DNA from: JAKPCT01 sp029553165
GTDB taxonomy: Bacteria > Bacillota > UBA4882 > UBA8346
Direction of reading: 5' to 3'
NCBI GenBank assembly: GCA_035359995.1
Contig: DAORZT010000024.1
Location: 1-36,679, forward strand
DNA length: 36,679 nt
Below the pieces are notes generated by a model, which saw only the letters and a list, made by a program, of their open reading frames with translations, was not told the origin of the DNA and did no database searches. The translations under genes were made by a program, and so were the position numbers. This document shows, in pieces, positions 23,401 through 31,171 of this stretch. Each line of letters opens with the position of its first letter. The first letter of the stretch is position 1.

Positions 23401-24784
23401 GGTTCATAAATATACGGAAGAGCTGTTTGGAAAGGGTTTTGTCTTCCGGGCCGGGACAATAACCGGTTTAGCAGAGAAGATGGCCTTTGGTTTTGTCAAA
23501 GGTTATATGGAGGATAAAGGGATTAAGCTGCGTCAGGCGGAGATGAACCGTCTGGTTAAGGGATGTACCGGAGTACGGCGGTCAACCGGTCAGCATCCGG
23601 GTGGTATGGTAGTAGTCCCGAAAGATCAGGAGATTTATAATTTTACCCCGATTCAATATCCGGCGAATGATCGTAATGCGGAATGGATCACTACTCATTT
23701 TGATTTTCATGGGGCATTGGAAGGGCGTTTGGTTAAGCTGGACATCCTCGGACACGATGATCCGACCGTGATCCGGATGCTCTATGACTTAACCGGAATT
23801 GATCCGAAGACGGTCCCATTGGATGATCCTGAAACCATGCGGATCTTCTCATCGGTTGAGCCGCTTGGTATTTCGGCGGAAGATCTGGGATTTGACCTGG
23901 GTTCGTTAGGGATTCCCGAGTTTGGTACCGGATTTGTACGCCAGATGCTTGCTGAAACAAGACCTACGACTTTTTCGGAGTTAATCTATATTTCCGGTCT
24001 GTCTCACGGTACCAATGTGTGGCTTGGTAACGCCCAGGAACTGATTAAGAACGGCCAGGCGAAACTCTCTGAAGTTATCTCTACCCGTGATGACATTATG
24101 AACTATTTGATCTTTAAGGGCCTGCCTTCAAAGACTGCTTTTAAGATTATGGAGAAAGTCCGTAAGGGTAAAGGGCTTGATGAAGATGACATCAAGATTA
24201 TGAAAGAGCATCAAGTCCCTGATTGGTACATTGATTCCTGTCTGAAGATTAAGTATATGTTTCCCAAAGCTCATGCTGTTGCGTATGTGATGATGGCGTT
24301 CCGGATTGCTTATTTCAAGGTGCACTACCCGGTTGCTTTCTATGCAACCTATTTTACGGTCCGTGCCGATGAGTTTGATGCGGATATCGTAGTTCAAGGC
24401 GAGAAAGCAATCAAAAATGTTCGCGAACAGATCAAGCAGAAAGGAAATGACACCACCCAGCGGGAGAAGAACCTGGATACAATTCTGGAGATGGTACAGG
24501 AAGCAATGCTTCGGGGCATTAAGTTTTTACGGGTTGATATCTATAAATCCGATCCGCATAAATTTATCATCACTCCGGAAGGGTTGTTGCCACCGCTGGC
24601 GTCGTTGCAGGGATTAGGAGAGAATGCAGCTAATTATTTGGCTGCAGCCCGAGAAGAAGGTGAATTTGTTTCGATCGAAGACTTAAAAACCAGGGCCAGA
24701 TTGAGTTCGGCAGTTATTGAAGTCTTGCAAAAACATGGCTGTCTCGAAGGAATGTCCGAAACTGATCAATTAACCCTCTTTTAG
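20456..24784 (+). CDS. polC: DNA polymerase III alpha subunit, PolC type
   Basis: 1442 aa, the leading-strand replicase of Firmicutes. Order of domains: N-terminal region to about 220; OB fold about 235-320 (VVVTGEIFRF, LGDLTDYTDSISFKIF); PHP domain starting at about 343 (LHLHTKMSAMDA) and split by the 3'-5' exonuclease at about 430-595 (FDIETTG, AHNAQFDVNFI, HRATDDARC); PHP remainder; zinc module with CPQC near 916 and CPNC near 941; then the catalytic core with PDIDLNFSGDYQ near 969. The exonuclease DEDDh residues are visible, so proofreading should be active. TTG 20456 is used as start, 8 bases after GAGGTG. No internal break. A perfect terminator follows. Confidence 0.98.
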   Translation: MEGAYVIKPNNRSLKAFKGIEEVSFSFPIQPVLEEGLISEIIVNTANSTWEIVLYLKSGLSDPQIKELEEALCSLTLGLERVKLKVIAAEDLPPLAERLESIWEKFVVTVSQQHTGVNGWLSEAKYNLVHNSLEIQVRNKAGVEYLEKRREELQAILFELLLEELKLSFVVGDYNEKIIEDEQRKELEEEEYFKSLLNEFSQSKATTSKASTPSSVADSDVIYGKKITAPSIAIKELIEEDEQVVVTGEIFRFETKVAKSGKKFYLGDLTDYTDSISFKIFPRKSEPLEETLKEGKWVRVRGDLQFDPYAKELTLLVSDINNASNPIARVDEVEQPEEKRIELHLHTKMSAMDATVDAVEAVKLASKFGHKAVAITDHGVVLAFPEVYRAAQKFGIKVIYGLEGYLVDDGTPIAVGPLINQLNLAKTVYTVFDIETTGFNPWKEDLIEIGAVKIQGGKIIDQFHSLIKPTKELSVEIQKLTGITPEMLQDAREALPVVTEFMDFIKDTVLVAHNAQFDVNFIKVKHQQLFETKIDPTYIDTLSLARSVWPGLKSYRLNVVAKELNIQLLSHHRATDDARCAAEILLKAFDRIADRDFKQLAELNKLIKESGVENLRTHHIVLLVKNQTGLKNLYKLVSDSHVQYFHRHPRIPRSRLVELREGLLLGTACEAGEFYGLFLDGASDERIEEVASFYDYFEIQPLANNQFLVDSGRLASVEELKEINRRIYDLGLKMGKPVVATCDVHFLHPHEAIYRKILLMGQGFEDADNQAPLYFRTTNEMLTEFAYLGTEAAKQVVVTNTHLILDQIEDVQPIPEKFYPPIIEGSEVEIREMAYARAYELYGDPLPEIVKDRLEWELKSIIGHGYAVLYLIAHKLVKKSLDDGYLVGSRGSVGSSFVATMCNITEVNPLPAHYRCPQCKYSEFKETGAIGSGYDLPSKSCPNCGHDLIKDGQDIPFATFMGFEGDKEPDIDLNFSGDYQPKVHKYTEELFGKGFVFRAGTITGLAEKMAFGFVKGYMEDKGIKLRQAEMNRLVKGCTGVRRSTGQHPGGMVVVPKDQEIYNFTPIQYPANDRNAEWITTHFDFHGALEGRLVKLDILGHDDPTVIRMLYDLTGIDPKTVPLDDPETMRIFSSVEPLGISAEDLGFDLGSLGIPEFGTGFVRQMLAETRPTTFSELIYISGLSHGTNVWLGNAQELIKNGQAKLSEVISTRDDIMNYLIFKGLPSKTAFKIMEKVRKGKGLDEDDIKIMKEHQVPDWYIDSCLKIKYMFPKAHAVAYVMMAFRIAYFKVHYPVAFYATYFTVRADEFDADIVVQGEKAIKNVREQIKQKGNDTTQREKNLDTILEMVQEAMLRGIKFLRVDIYKSDPHKFIITPEGLLPPLASLQGLGENAANYLAAAREEGEFVSIEDLKTRARLSSAVIEVLQKHGCLEGMSETDQLTLF

Positions 24785-24789
24785 AGACT

Positions 24790-24822
24790 AAAAAAGGAAG
24801 CCGGTAGGTAGCTTCCTTTTTT
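24790..24822 (+). terminator. polC terminator
   Basis: AAAAAAGGAAGC (24790-24801) pairs perfectly with GCTTCCTTTTTT (24811-24822) around a 9-base loop. The A-rich 5' arm also allows some termination on the minus strand. Confidence 0.92.
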
Positions 24823-24886
24823 GATCTGCTAAACTTGTATCGATTGGAAGATTGTCAGTTGTTCCCAATTTCTCAAGAATTAAGGG

Positions 24887-25219
24887 TTATTTAAGTTTTG
24901 TCGGGATGAACAGGTCTACGACACCAATTACTAAAGAAGCTAGTAGGGAGCCGACTATGGAGACCGACATTCCGGGAACAATAAATTGAGTAACGTAAAT
25001 TACGATAGCTGAGACAAGGAAGCCAACGACTCCATGTGCATATGGAGAGATATCTCTTCCAAGAACCAACTCTACTAGATAACTGATACCGGCGATCACG
25101 AGCGCTGCTAATAATGCTGTTCCAAAGCTGATCGCTTTAAAACCCGGAACAAAAGCACCAATTAACATTAAAACTAACGCCGCGATTACAAACCGGACAA
25201 TTGTTCTTAGCCAATCCAT
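24887..25219 (-). CDS. Small membrane protein, phage-holin-like family (YvlD type)
   Basis: 110 aa with four predicted membrane segments: WLRTIVRFVIAALVLMLIG, FGTALLAALVIAGISYLV, VVGFLVSAIVIYVTQFI and IVGSLLASLVIGVVDLF. The layout matches the chromosomal YvlD-like holin family (phage_holin_4_2) common in spore formers. Cell lysis is not implied; function is unknown, and Bacillus members are linked to envelope stress. ATG 25219 is chosen because AAGGAGGTGA (complement of 25222-25231) precedes it. A TTG or similar start at 25273 would add 18 residues ahead of this site. It is alone on the minus strand, divergent from the next gene. Confidence 0.82.
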   Translation of the reverse strand: MDWLRTIVRFVIAALVLMLIGAFVPGFKAISFGTALLAALVIAGISYLVELVLGRDISPYAHGVVGFLVSAIVIYVTQFIVPGMSVSIVGSLLASLVIGVVDLFIPTKLK

Positions 25220-25372
25220 GACATCACCTCCTTTTGGAGACGTCAAATTCTTTAATAGCTTACCCGCATCCAACTTCGAGTATACTAATTTTTAATGGAA
25301 AATAATAACAGGCTGGTGTGAATGATTGATTTTGTTTCTGGAGAGAATATGGTTATCTAAGGGGGAGTATTG

Positions 25373-25816
25373 ATGCGAAAAATATATGGGATCTTTCAAA
25401 ACCTTAATGATGCTAAAATAGCGATTGGAAAGATCAAAGTTACGGCTTGGAATCGTGCCAGGATAACATTGATCTGTCCCGAAACTAATCAAGACACTCA
25501 GGATAATTATTATGAATTTGGCTGTGCCAATTTTATTGCTAATACCATGCCGGTATTGTCTAATTGGAACGGATTTAAAGAGCAGGAGATACCTGGAGTA
25601 GGGAAAGTTAAGGTTGCAACAATTGATCACCGGATTAATCAGCATGATTTGAGTTTTTTACGACGGGCCATCAGTGAACAGAAAGTTTCAGTAGTTATCG
25701 AAGTTGAACCGGAATTATCGGATAAAGTCCACTACTTACTTGAAAATCAAGGCGCAGATGTCTTAGTAACCAATACCAAAGCGAAAGACACAATTACAAA
25801 TCAGGGTAAAACCTGA
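25373..25816 (+). CDS. YflT-like (general stress protein fold) protein
   Basis: 147 aa, cytoplasmic. The N-terminal MRKIYGIFQNLNDAKIAIGK with a following ARITLICPE resembles the YflT/heat-induced stress domain, in which a beta strand and a helix start with a phrase like GVYD..EEA..A...L. The C-terminal segment VSVVIEVEPELSDKVHYLLE and GADVLV matches the family's usual last strand-helix-strand. The molecular role is unknown. ATG 25373 lies 5 bases after GGGGGAG (25361-25367). It precedes the radical SAM gene by about 75 bases on the same strand, without a clear terminator. Confidence 0.55.
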   Translation: MRKIYGIFQNLNDAKIAIGKIKVTAWNRARITLICPETNQDTQDNYYEFGCANFIANTMPVLSNWNGFKEQEIPGVGKVKVATIDHRINQHDLSFLRRAISEQKVSVVIEVEPELSDKVHYLLENQGADVLVTNTKAKDTITNQGKT

Positions 25817-25889
25817 TTAATTTATTTCTCTTTTAAAGCAGGATTTAAATTGGCAAAAGGCGAATTGTACCAATCTCAGGAGGAATGAG

Positions 25890-27236
25890 ATGGTAAACAA
25901 CCGAGGCGCGAGAATCAATGAAGTATTCCCCGACAGTATTGCTGATGAATTAGGCTTAGAAGCAGGCGATTTAATTTTAGCGATCAATGGTGTCGAGTTA
26001 ACGGATTTAATCCAATTTTTACACGAATCCTCTAATGAACAGGTGACACTGGAAGTCCAAAAAAAAGATGGCGAAATCTTTGAAATTGAGTTTGAGAAAG
26101 ATCCGAATGAGTTTTTGGGACTTACTTTAGAGGATGTAGTATATGATCAGGTTAACACCTGTAAAAATCATTGCATATTCTGTTTTGTCCATCAACTTCC
26201 TAAAGGACAACGCAGCACATTATATGTTCAAGATGATGATTACCGGTTATCATTTCTGCAAGGTTGTTACATAACTCTGACCAATCTCTCCGAAGCCGAT
26301 TGGAACCGGATCGAGACTCTCCACTTAAGTCCGTTATACATCTCGGTTCATGCTACGGAACCAACTGTTAGGAGAAGATTACTGGGTTGCAGGGATGCTG
26401 ATCAAATAATGTCCCAACTACAAAGATTGGCAAAGGCGGACATAACTGTCCATACCCAAGCAGTTATTTGTCCCGGTATTAATGATGGAGTAATCTTAGA
26501 GCAGACCATCAATGATTTATTCTCATTATGGCCCAATATTGCAAGTTTAGCGGTGGTTCCGGTAGGATTGACCGAGCATCGTGAAAACCTGTACCAACTC
26601 CAAAAATTTAAGCCCGATGAAGCCAGTCGTGTTCTAGATCTCGTCCACCAATACCAACAGCAATTTTTGGATAGAACCGGAACCCGATTTGTTTTTGCTG
26701 CGGATGAATGGTATATTCAAGCTGGAAGACCAATTCCCGCCAACGAGGATTATGAGGATTATCCGCAGTTGGATAACGGTGTTGGTCTGATTCGGTGGTT
26801 TATAACGGAGTTTGAGGAGAATTTACCTGATTTTATCCAAGCTTTAACAAGTTTAAAACAAGAATATGTTATTGTAACCGGTGTCTCCACCAAAGGGTTG
26901 TGGGATTATTTAATAACACGATTGAATCAAGAATGCCCCGAGCTGCGGATCAGTTCAATCCATGTTGAAAACCAATTTTTTGGCAGGACAGTAACGGTAA
27001 CGGGGCTCCTAAGTGGGCAGGATCTGATGCGAGCAATTATTAACCATCCGGGAACAGCCGAAACGCTTTATCTCATTCCGCAGATAACGCTGAAACAGGG
27101 TGAGGATTTATTCTTGGATGGGCTCAGTTTGGAGGAACTGATCAGTGGCTGTCAACCTAAAAAAATCGCCGTGGTGCCAACCCGAGCTTATGATTGGCTC
27201 TGCTGGTTTGAAGAATTAGCAAATAATCAATGTTAA
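25890..27236 (+). CDS. PDZ-radical SAM-DUF512 protein
   Basis: 448 aa. An N-terminal PDZ-like domain (about 5-60: EVFPDSIADELGLEAGDLIL) is followed by the radical SAM cluster motif C91-NKHxC95-xx-C98 (TCKNHCIFCFVHQLPKG), then the DUF512 C-terminal domain (VPVGLTEHRENLYQL, DEWYIQAGRPIP, EDYPQLDNGVGLIR, and HVENQFFGRTVTVTGLLSG). This architecture is a known Firmicutes family that very often lies directly before der, as here. The reaction is not established. The neighbour suggests a link to ribosome assembly or modification. ATG 25890 follows AGGAGGAATGAG. It is 16 bases upstream of der, probably the same transcript. Confidence 0.9.
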   Translation: MVNNRGARINEVFPDSIADELGLEAGDLILAINGVELTDLIQFLHESSNEQVTLEVQKKDGEIFEIEFEKDPNEFLGLTLEDVVYDQVNTCKNHCIFCFVHQLPKGQRSTLYVQDDDYRLSFLQGCYITLTNLSEADWNRIETLHLSPLYISVHATEPTVRRRLLGCRDADQIMSQLQRLAKADITVHTQAVICPGINDGVILEQTINDLFSLWPNIASLAVVPVGLTEHRENLYQLQKFKPDEASRVLDLVHQYQQQFLDRTGTRFVFAADEWYIQAGRPIPANEDYEDYPQLDNGVGLIRWFITEFEENLPDFIQALTSLKQEYVIVTGVSTKGLWDYLITRLNQECPELRISSIHVENQFFGRTVTVTGLLSGQDLMRAIINHPGTAETLYLIPQITLKQGEDLFLDGLSLEELISGCQPKKIAVVPTRAYDWLCWFEELANNQC

Positions 27237-27252
27237 AAAGGATGTGTACTGA

Positions 27253-28560
27253 TTGCCCAAAGCAATTGTTGCAATAGTTGGTCGACCCAACGTTGGTAAA
27301 TCAACTTTATTTAATAGAATAGCCCGCCAAAGACTGGCAATTGTTGAGGATACTCCGGGGGTAACCAGGGATCGGCTCTATACTTCAGCTGTGTGGTTAG
27401 ATCGGGAATTTGTGTTGATCGACACGGGCGGAATCACTGATGAAAACGATACTATCCAAGTCCAAATTCGGAAACAAGTCGAAATTGCCCTGGAAGAAGC
27501 TGATGCCATTATCATGGTGGTTGATGGCCGTCAGCCGTTGACAACGTCGGACCATCAGGTTGCTGATCTGCTGCGTCGTACTAACAAACCGGTAGTGTTA
27601 GCGGTTAATAAAATTGAAGATGTCAACCAAGTGATTGATTATGATGTTTATACCCTGGGATTAGGTGAACCAATCTTAATCTCGGCGGAACATGCTAAAA
27701 ACATTGGGGATCTGTTGGATGCGGTAATGAGTAAAATCCCACAGCAGACCGAGGCCGAACTTGAAGATGTGATCAGGGTAACTTTTGTTGGCCGTCCTAA
27801 TGTTGGAAAGTCATCGTTAGTAAATGCAATGTTAGGAAAAGAAAGAGTAATTGTCAGTGATATTCCGGGGACAACCCGTGATGCAATTGATACCCCTGTT
27901 ACAATTGACGGGACTAATTACCTGTTAGTTGATACCGCCGGTATCCGCCGCAAGTCAAAAGTTGAAGAGGCAGTTGAGTACTATAGCGTATTACGGGCGA
28001 TGCGGGCGGTTGAACGTTCCGATGTGGTAATCTTAGTGATTGATGCTACTCAAAATGTTGCCGAGCAGGATTTAAAGATCGCCAGTATCATTCAGGAAGC
28101 GGGTAAAGCTTGTATTATTTTAATCAATAAATGGGATTTGGTTGTGAAAGACAGTAAAACGGTGGATGTCTTTACTGAAAAGATCCGTGATGAACTGGAA
28201 TTTATTGATTATGCGCCGATTTTATTTGTCTCGGCCAAAACCGGGCAACGCCTGCAAAAACTGCCGGCATTAATCAACCAAGTGATGGAGAATTATCTTT
28301 TTAGAGTATCAACCAATCGTTTAAATGAAATAATTGCTGATGCGATGATGCTTCATCAACCACCAGCATACCGAGGAAAACCGTTTAAGATTTATTATTC
28401 AACCCAGATTAAGGTTAAGCCTCCGACTTTTAGCTTAACCGTCAGTGATCCTGAAGGGATGCAGCCCTCATACCAAAGGTATTTGGAGAATAAACTCCGC
28501 GAGTACTTTGGTTTTCAGGGAACACCAATTAAATTTTATTTAAAGACTAATAAAAAATAA
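27253..28560 (+). CDS. der: Ribosome biogenesis GTPase Der (EngA)
   Basis: 435 aa with two GTPase domains in tandem, found only in Der. First domain: GRPNVGKST (10-18), VEDTPGVTRDR, DTGG and NKIE. Second: GRPNVGKSS near 178, DIPGTTRDA, DTAGIRRKSKVEE and NKWD. A KH-like domain ends the protein (QIKVKPPTFSLTVSDPEGM and YLENKLREYFGFQGTPIKF). It acts in assembly of the 50S subunit. TTG 27253 is taken as start, with AAAGGATG about 8-10 bases upstream and conserved PKAIVAIVGRPNVGK following. It lies between the DUF512 gene and plsY, the usual order in Clostridia. Confidence 0.98.
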   Translation: MPKAIVAIVGRPNVGKSTLFNRIARQRLAIVEDTPGVTRDRLYTSAVWLDREFVLIDTGGITDENDTIQVQIRKQVEIALEEADAIIMVVDGRQPLTTSDHQVADLLRRTNKPVVLAVNKIEDVNQVIDYDVYTLGLGEPILISAEHAKNIGDLLDAVMSKIPQQTEAELEDVIRVTFVGRPNVGKSSLVNAMLGKERVIVSDIPGTTRDAIDTPVTIDGTNYLLVDTAGIRRKSKVEEAVEYYSVLRAMRAVERSDVVILVIDATQNVAEQDLKIASIIQEAGKACIILINKWDLVVKDSKTVDVFTEKIRDELEFIDYAPILFVSAKTGQRLQKLPALINQVMENYLFRVSTNRLNEIIADAMMLHQPPAYRGKPFKIYYSTQIKVKPPTFSLTVSDPEGMQPSYQRYLENKLREYFGFQGTPIKFYLKTNKK

Positions 28561-28591
28561 GATTAAACTATATGAAAGTTGAGGTTCAAGA

Positions 28592-29221
28592 GTGGAATAT
28601 CTGAAATTAGTTCTGATTCTGGTTTTAAGTTATTTAATTGGTTCAATTTTAACCGGTGATCTGGTTGCCCGTTTGAAAAAGGTCGATCTGCGCAATCAAG
28701 GCAGCGGTAATGTAGGTGCTACCAACGTATTTCGCAATATGGGTTCATTGTTCGGAGCAATTGTCCTGCTGGGCGATGCTTTAAAGGGATTGATTGTGGT
28801 ACTCTTAGTAAAAAGGGTTTGGGGTGCAAGTTTAGGAATTGATTTGGCTGTATTGGCAGGAATTATGGTAATTGTTGGCCATAATTGGTCGATTTTTGCC
28901 AAATTTAAGGGTGGTAAAGGAATTGCAACTTCATTGGGAGTAGCAATCGGATTGACTCCATTAAGTTTAAGCATCGCTGTGACAGCTTGGATTATAATTT
29001 TTGTTATTGGCGGATATGTATCGTTAGCATCTGTTATTGCAGTAACTCTCTATCCGTTAGCGGTCTATCTTTTCTACAAAGGTGATTTGGCAAAACTGTT
29101 GTTTGCATTTTTAATAATGATCTTAGCAATTTATCGTCACAAACAAAATATCATTCGGCTATTTAAAGGTGAAGAGAACCGGATTTTGTACAAAAATAAG
29201 AGGGGTGCCAAGCAAGAATGA
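28592..29221 (+). CDS. plsY: Acyl-phosphate:glycerol-3-phosphate acyltransferase
   Basis: 209 aa with five membrane segments. It adds the first acyl chain to glycerol 3-phosphate from acyl phosphate. The family loops are clear: QGSGNVGATNVFRNMG (motif 1), GHNWSIFAKFKGGKGIATSLG (motif 2), then a C-terminal basic tail (RHKQNIIRLF). GTG 28592 follows GAGG by about 9 bases. Its stop overlaps the gpsA start (ATGA at 29218-29221), so product and substrate supply, PlsY and glycerol 3-phosphate, are translationally coupled. Confidence 0.97.
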   Translation: MEYLKLVLILVLSYLIGSILTGDLVARLKKVDLRNQGSGNVGATNVFRNMGSLFGAIVLLGDALKGLIVVLLVKRVWGASLGIDLAVLAGIMVIVGHNWSIFAKFKGGKGIATSLGVAIGLTPLSLSIAVTAWIIIFVIGGYVSLASVIAVTLYPLAVYLFYKGDLAKLLFAFLIMILAIYRHKQNIIRLFKGEENRILYKNKRGAKQE

Positions 29222-30246
29222 TTGGGGTAATTGGAGGCGGAGGCTGGGGTACTGCCTTAGCGAAATTGTGCGCTGACAAGGGTTATCAGGTAACGATCTG
29301 GGCGCGCGAAGCGGAAGTAGTTGATGAGATTAATTTTAAACATACCAATAGTACTTTCTTAGCAGGGGTAGAGTTGCCAGATTCGGTTACTGCAAGCACT
29401 AATCTGGCCGAAGTAGTTTCAGCTAAGAAATATTTGATAGTAACTGTTCCGAGTCAGTGGGTCCGAAGCGTAGTCCGGGAGATTAAGGAGTATGTTAGTC
29501 CGGATACGGTAATCATCAGTGCTTCTAAAGGGATTGAAGTCGGTAGTTTACAATTAATTACCGATATTATCTGTGAAGAACTGCCGCAGGTTGATCCCAA
29601 TGCGGTGATTGCTTTATCAGGGCCAACCCATGCCGAAGAGGTAGCCCGTAAGATTCCGACTGTAGCAGTTGTAGCAACACCATCATTGAAGTACGCGGAA
29701 GAAGTTCAAGATCTGCTGATCACTTCTTATTTCAGAGTTTATACCAATCCTGACCGTATTGGTGTTCAACTGGGAGGCGCGCTTAAAAATGTAATTGCGT
29801 TAGCTGCCGGTATCTCGGATGGACTGCAGTTTGGTGATAACACTAAAGCAGCTTTGGTTACCAGGGGAATGGCGGAGATGGCCCGTTTGGGAGCAGCTAT
29901 TGGCGCGAAAACTCCCACGTTTGCCGGAGTGTCCGGGATGGGTGATCTGTTTGTTACTGCTTACAGTAAACATAGCCGTAATTCATGGGCCGGACGGGAA
30001 TTGGGAATGGGTAAAAGTTTGAGTGAGGTTATGAATTCAACCAAAATGGTAATCGAAGGAGTTGCGACCACTCAAGCTGCTTATAAATTGGCTACCAGCT
30101 TGAAGGTTGAGATGCCAATTACTTTTGTAACCTATCGGATTTTATATGAAAATATTTCGCCACTGGATGGGGTACGTCAGCTGATGGAGCGGGTACGGAC
30201 CCATGAGATGGAGGAAGTGGTATCAGCGACATATACTTGGTTATAG
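29218..30246 (+). CDS. gpsA: NAD(P)-dependent glycerol-3-phosphate dehydrogenase
   Basis: 342 aa. It makes glycerol 3-phosphate from dihydroxyacetone phosphate for phospholipid synthesis. The N-terminal Rossmann motif GVIGGGGWGTALAKLCADKG, then VPSQWVRSV, SASKGIE, and GPTHAEEVA are followed by the catalytic Lys in GALKNVIALAAGISDGL, FGDNTKAALVTRGMAEM and the GVSGMGDLFVTAYSKHSRN block. The start overlaps the end of plsY. A strong intrinsic terminator follows, ending the DUF512-der-plsY-gpsA run. Confidence 0.98.
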   Translation: MIGVIGGGGWGTALAKLCADKGYQVTIWAREAEVVDEINFKHTNSTFLAGVELPDSVTASTNLAEVVSAKKYLIVTVPSQWVRSVVREIKEYVSPDTVIISASKGIEVGSLQLITDIICEELPQVDPNAVIALSGPTHAEEVARKIPTVAVVATPSLKYAEEVQDLLITSYFRVYTNPDRIGVQLGGALKNVIALAAGISDGLQFGDNTKAALVTRGMAEMARLGAAIGAKTPTFAGVSGMGDLFVTAYSKHSRNSWAGRELGMGKSLSEVMNSTKMVIEGVATTQAAYKLATSLKVEMPITFVTYRILYENISPLDGVRQLMERVRTHEMEEVVSATYTWL

Positions 30247-30274
30247 CAAGTGTTATGAAAACAATTTTTTAAGG

Positions 30275-30303
30275 CAACTTGTTTAGCTACAAGTTGTTTT
30301 TTT
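30275..30303 (+). terminator. gpsA terminator
   Basis: CAACTTG (30275-30281), 8-base loop, CAAGTTG (30290-30296), then seven T. Confidence 0.92.
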
Positions 30304-30321
30304 AAATAATATTTTATATGA

Positions 30322-30546
30322 AAAGAAAGATTATCTTTGACTGTTACCGACATTAAACCTGGATTTGTTGATACCGCCATGGCAATAGGAGAAGGACTTT
30401 TTTGGGTAGCACCACCGGCAAAAGCAGCATTGCAAATATATCAAGTGATTAGAGCTAGGAAAGAACATGCTTATATTACCAAACGTTGGTGTTTGATAGC
30501 TTGGTTACTAAAGGTAATGCCAAATTGGTTGTACCAAAGAATATAA
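30322..30546 (+). pseudogene. C-terminal remnant of a short-chain dehydrogenase/reductase
   Basis: The frame opens just after a TGA (30319-30321) and reads TVTDIKPGFVDTAM, then GEGLFWVAPPAKAALQIYQV and KRWCLIAWLLKVMPNWLYQR. This is the last quarter of a classical SDR. PGFVDTAM is the conserved stretch after the active site, and the rest is the C-terminal helix and substrate lid, with an exact-looking natural end. The Rossmann motif GxxxGxG, the catalytic Tyr-Lys pair and about 180 residues are missing. No ribosome site precedes the TTG at 30337. It lies right after the gpsA terminator, so the 5' part was probably deleted when the gpsA downstream region was rearranged. Confidence 0.8.
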
Positions 30547-30614
30547 ATTGAAGGGGTAAATTGTAATTAATATAATATTTATATACAAAGATTTTTAATG
30601 GTTGAGGTGTTAAA

Positions 30615-30803
30615 ATGGGAAAAAGACCGAAGCGAGTGGTGTATTTTGACGTGGTTACAATTGGTGATGAGAACTGCCGGCTAGTTGATCTGGCTCCTTA
30701 GAAAGTTTTAACGGGGCTAGATGAGGAGAGCCAATTACTAACAGGTGCTCAAATTTTTTTGGGTTTATATCTAATATTTGAAAAACCAGGAAGGAATAAT
30801 TAA
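30615..30803 (+). pseudogene. Small ORF interrupted by an in-frame amber codon
   Basis: ATG 30615 has a good ribosome site (GAGGTG, 5 bases away). Codons 1-28 read MGKRPKRVVYFDVV...LVDLAP, then TAG at 30699-30701, then 33 more codons in the same frame (KVLTGLDEESQLLTGAQIFL, GLYLIFEKPGRNN) to TAA 30801-30803. I do not recognise the protein. Either a nonsense mutation has broken a gene of 62 codons, or only the first 28 residues are made. It sits next to the dehydrogenase remnant, in a decaying stretch. Confidence 0.5.
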
Positions 30804-31171
30804 AAATCTATAGAATTTTAACGAGGATGTTACAATATTATAATAATATCCTGAGGTGAAAATCAGTTAATTGTATAAATTAAGTATAAAGTTTTTTTAA
30901 ATACTAACCGATAAATAAATAGTGTTTTTTGAATATTACAGTGGTAGAAATCGTTGCGTCACAATGCGACATATTAATGGCTTCTTTAGTTAATTATCTA
31001 TAGTACAGTATTAATAATTTGGTTTTAAAAGGCAGTAAAGTTTTTTTAGGCTCTAAATCAAATTTATTTCAGAAATGGGGTGATAATTAACTGAAAGTAT
31101 CTTGAAAGATTGTTTTGCCACTAATTGATTTTAATCAAATCAAAAAGACTTAAAAAAAGGAGCAAATATCG
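30804..31171. other. Intergenic region upstream of the sugar ABC operon
   Basis: AT-rich, no gene seen. It contains a direct repeat TGCGTCA (30955-30961) and TGCGACA (30965-30971), 10 bases apart start to start, and an inverted repeat TTGATT-TT-AATCAA (31125-31138) about 34 bases before the chvE start. Both are candidate regulator sites. I cannot call a -35/-10 pair with confidence. Confidence 0.5.

Noticed and set aside
24887..25219. Holin/lysis cassette
   Set aside because: No endolysin or phage gene adjacent; four-helix YvlD-like proteins are ordinary chromosomal genes in spore formers.
25319..25360. A 12-codon frame beginning ATGATTGATTTT ahead of the YflT-like gene, as possible leader peptide
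   Set aside because: No ribosome site, no control-type codon run, and no alternative hairpins to go with it.
31091..31107. Possible CcpA (cre) site upstream of chvE
   Set aside because: The stretch CTGAAAGTATCTTGAAAG lacks the central CG and the symmetric ends of the cre consensus.
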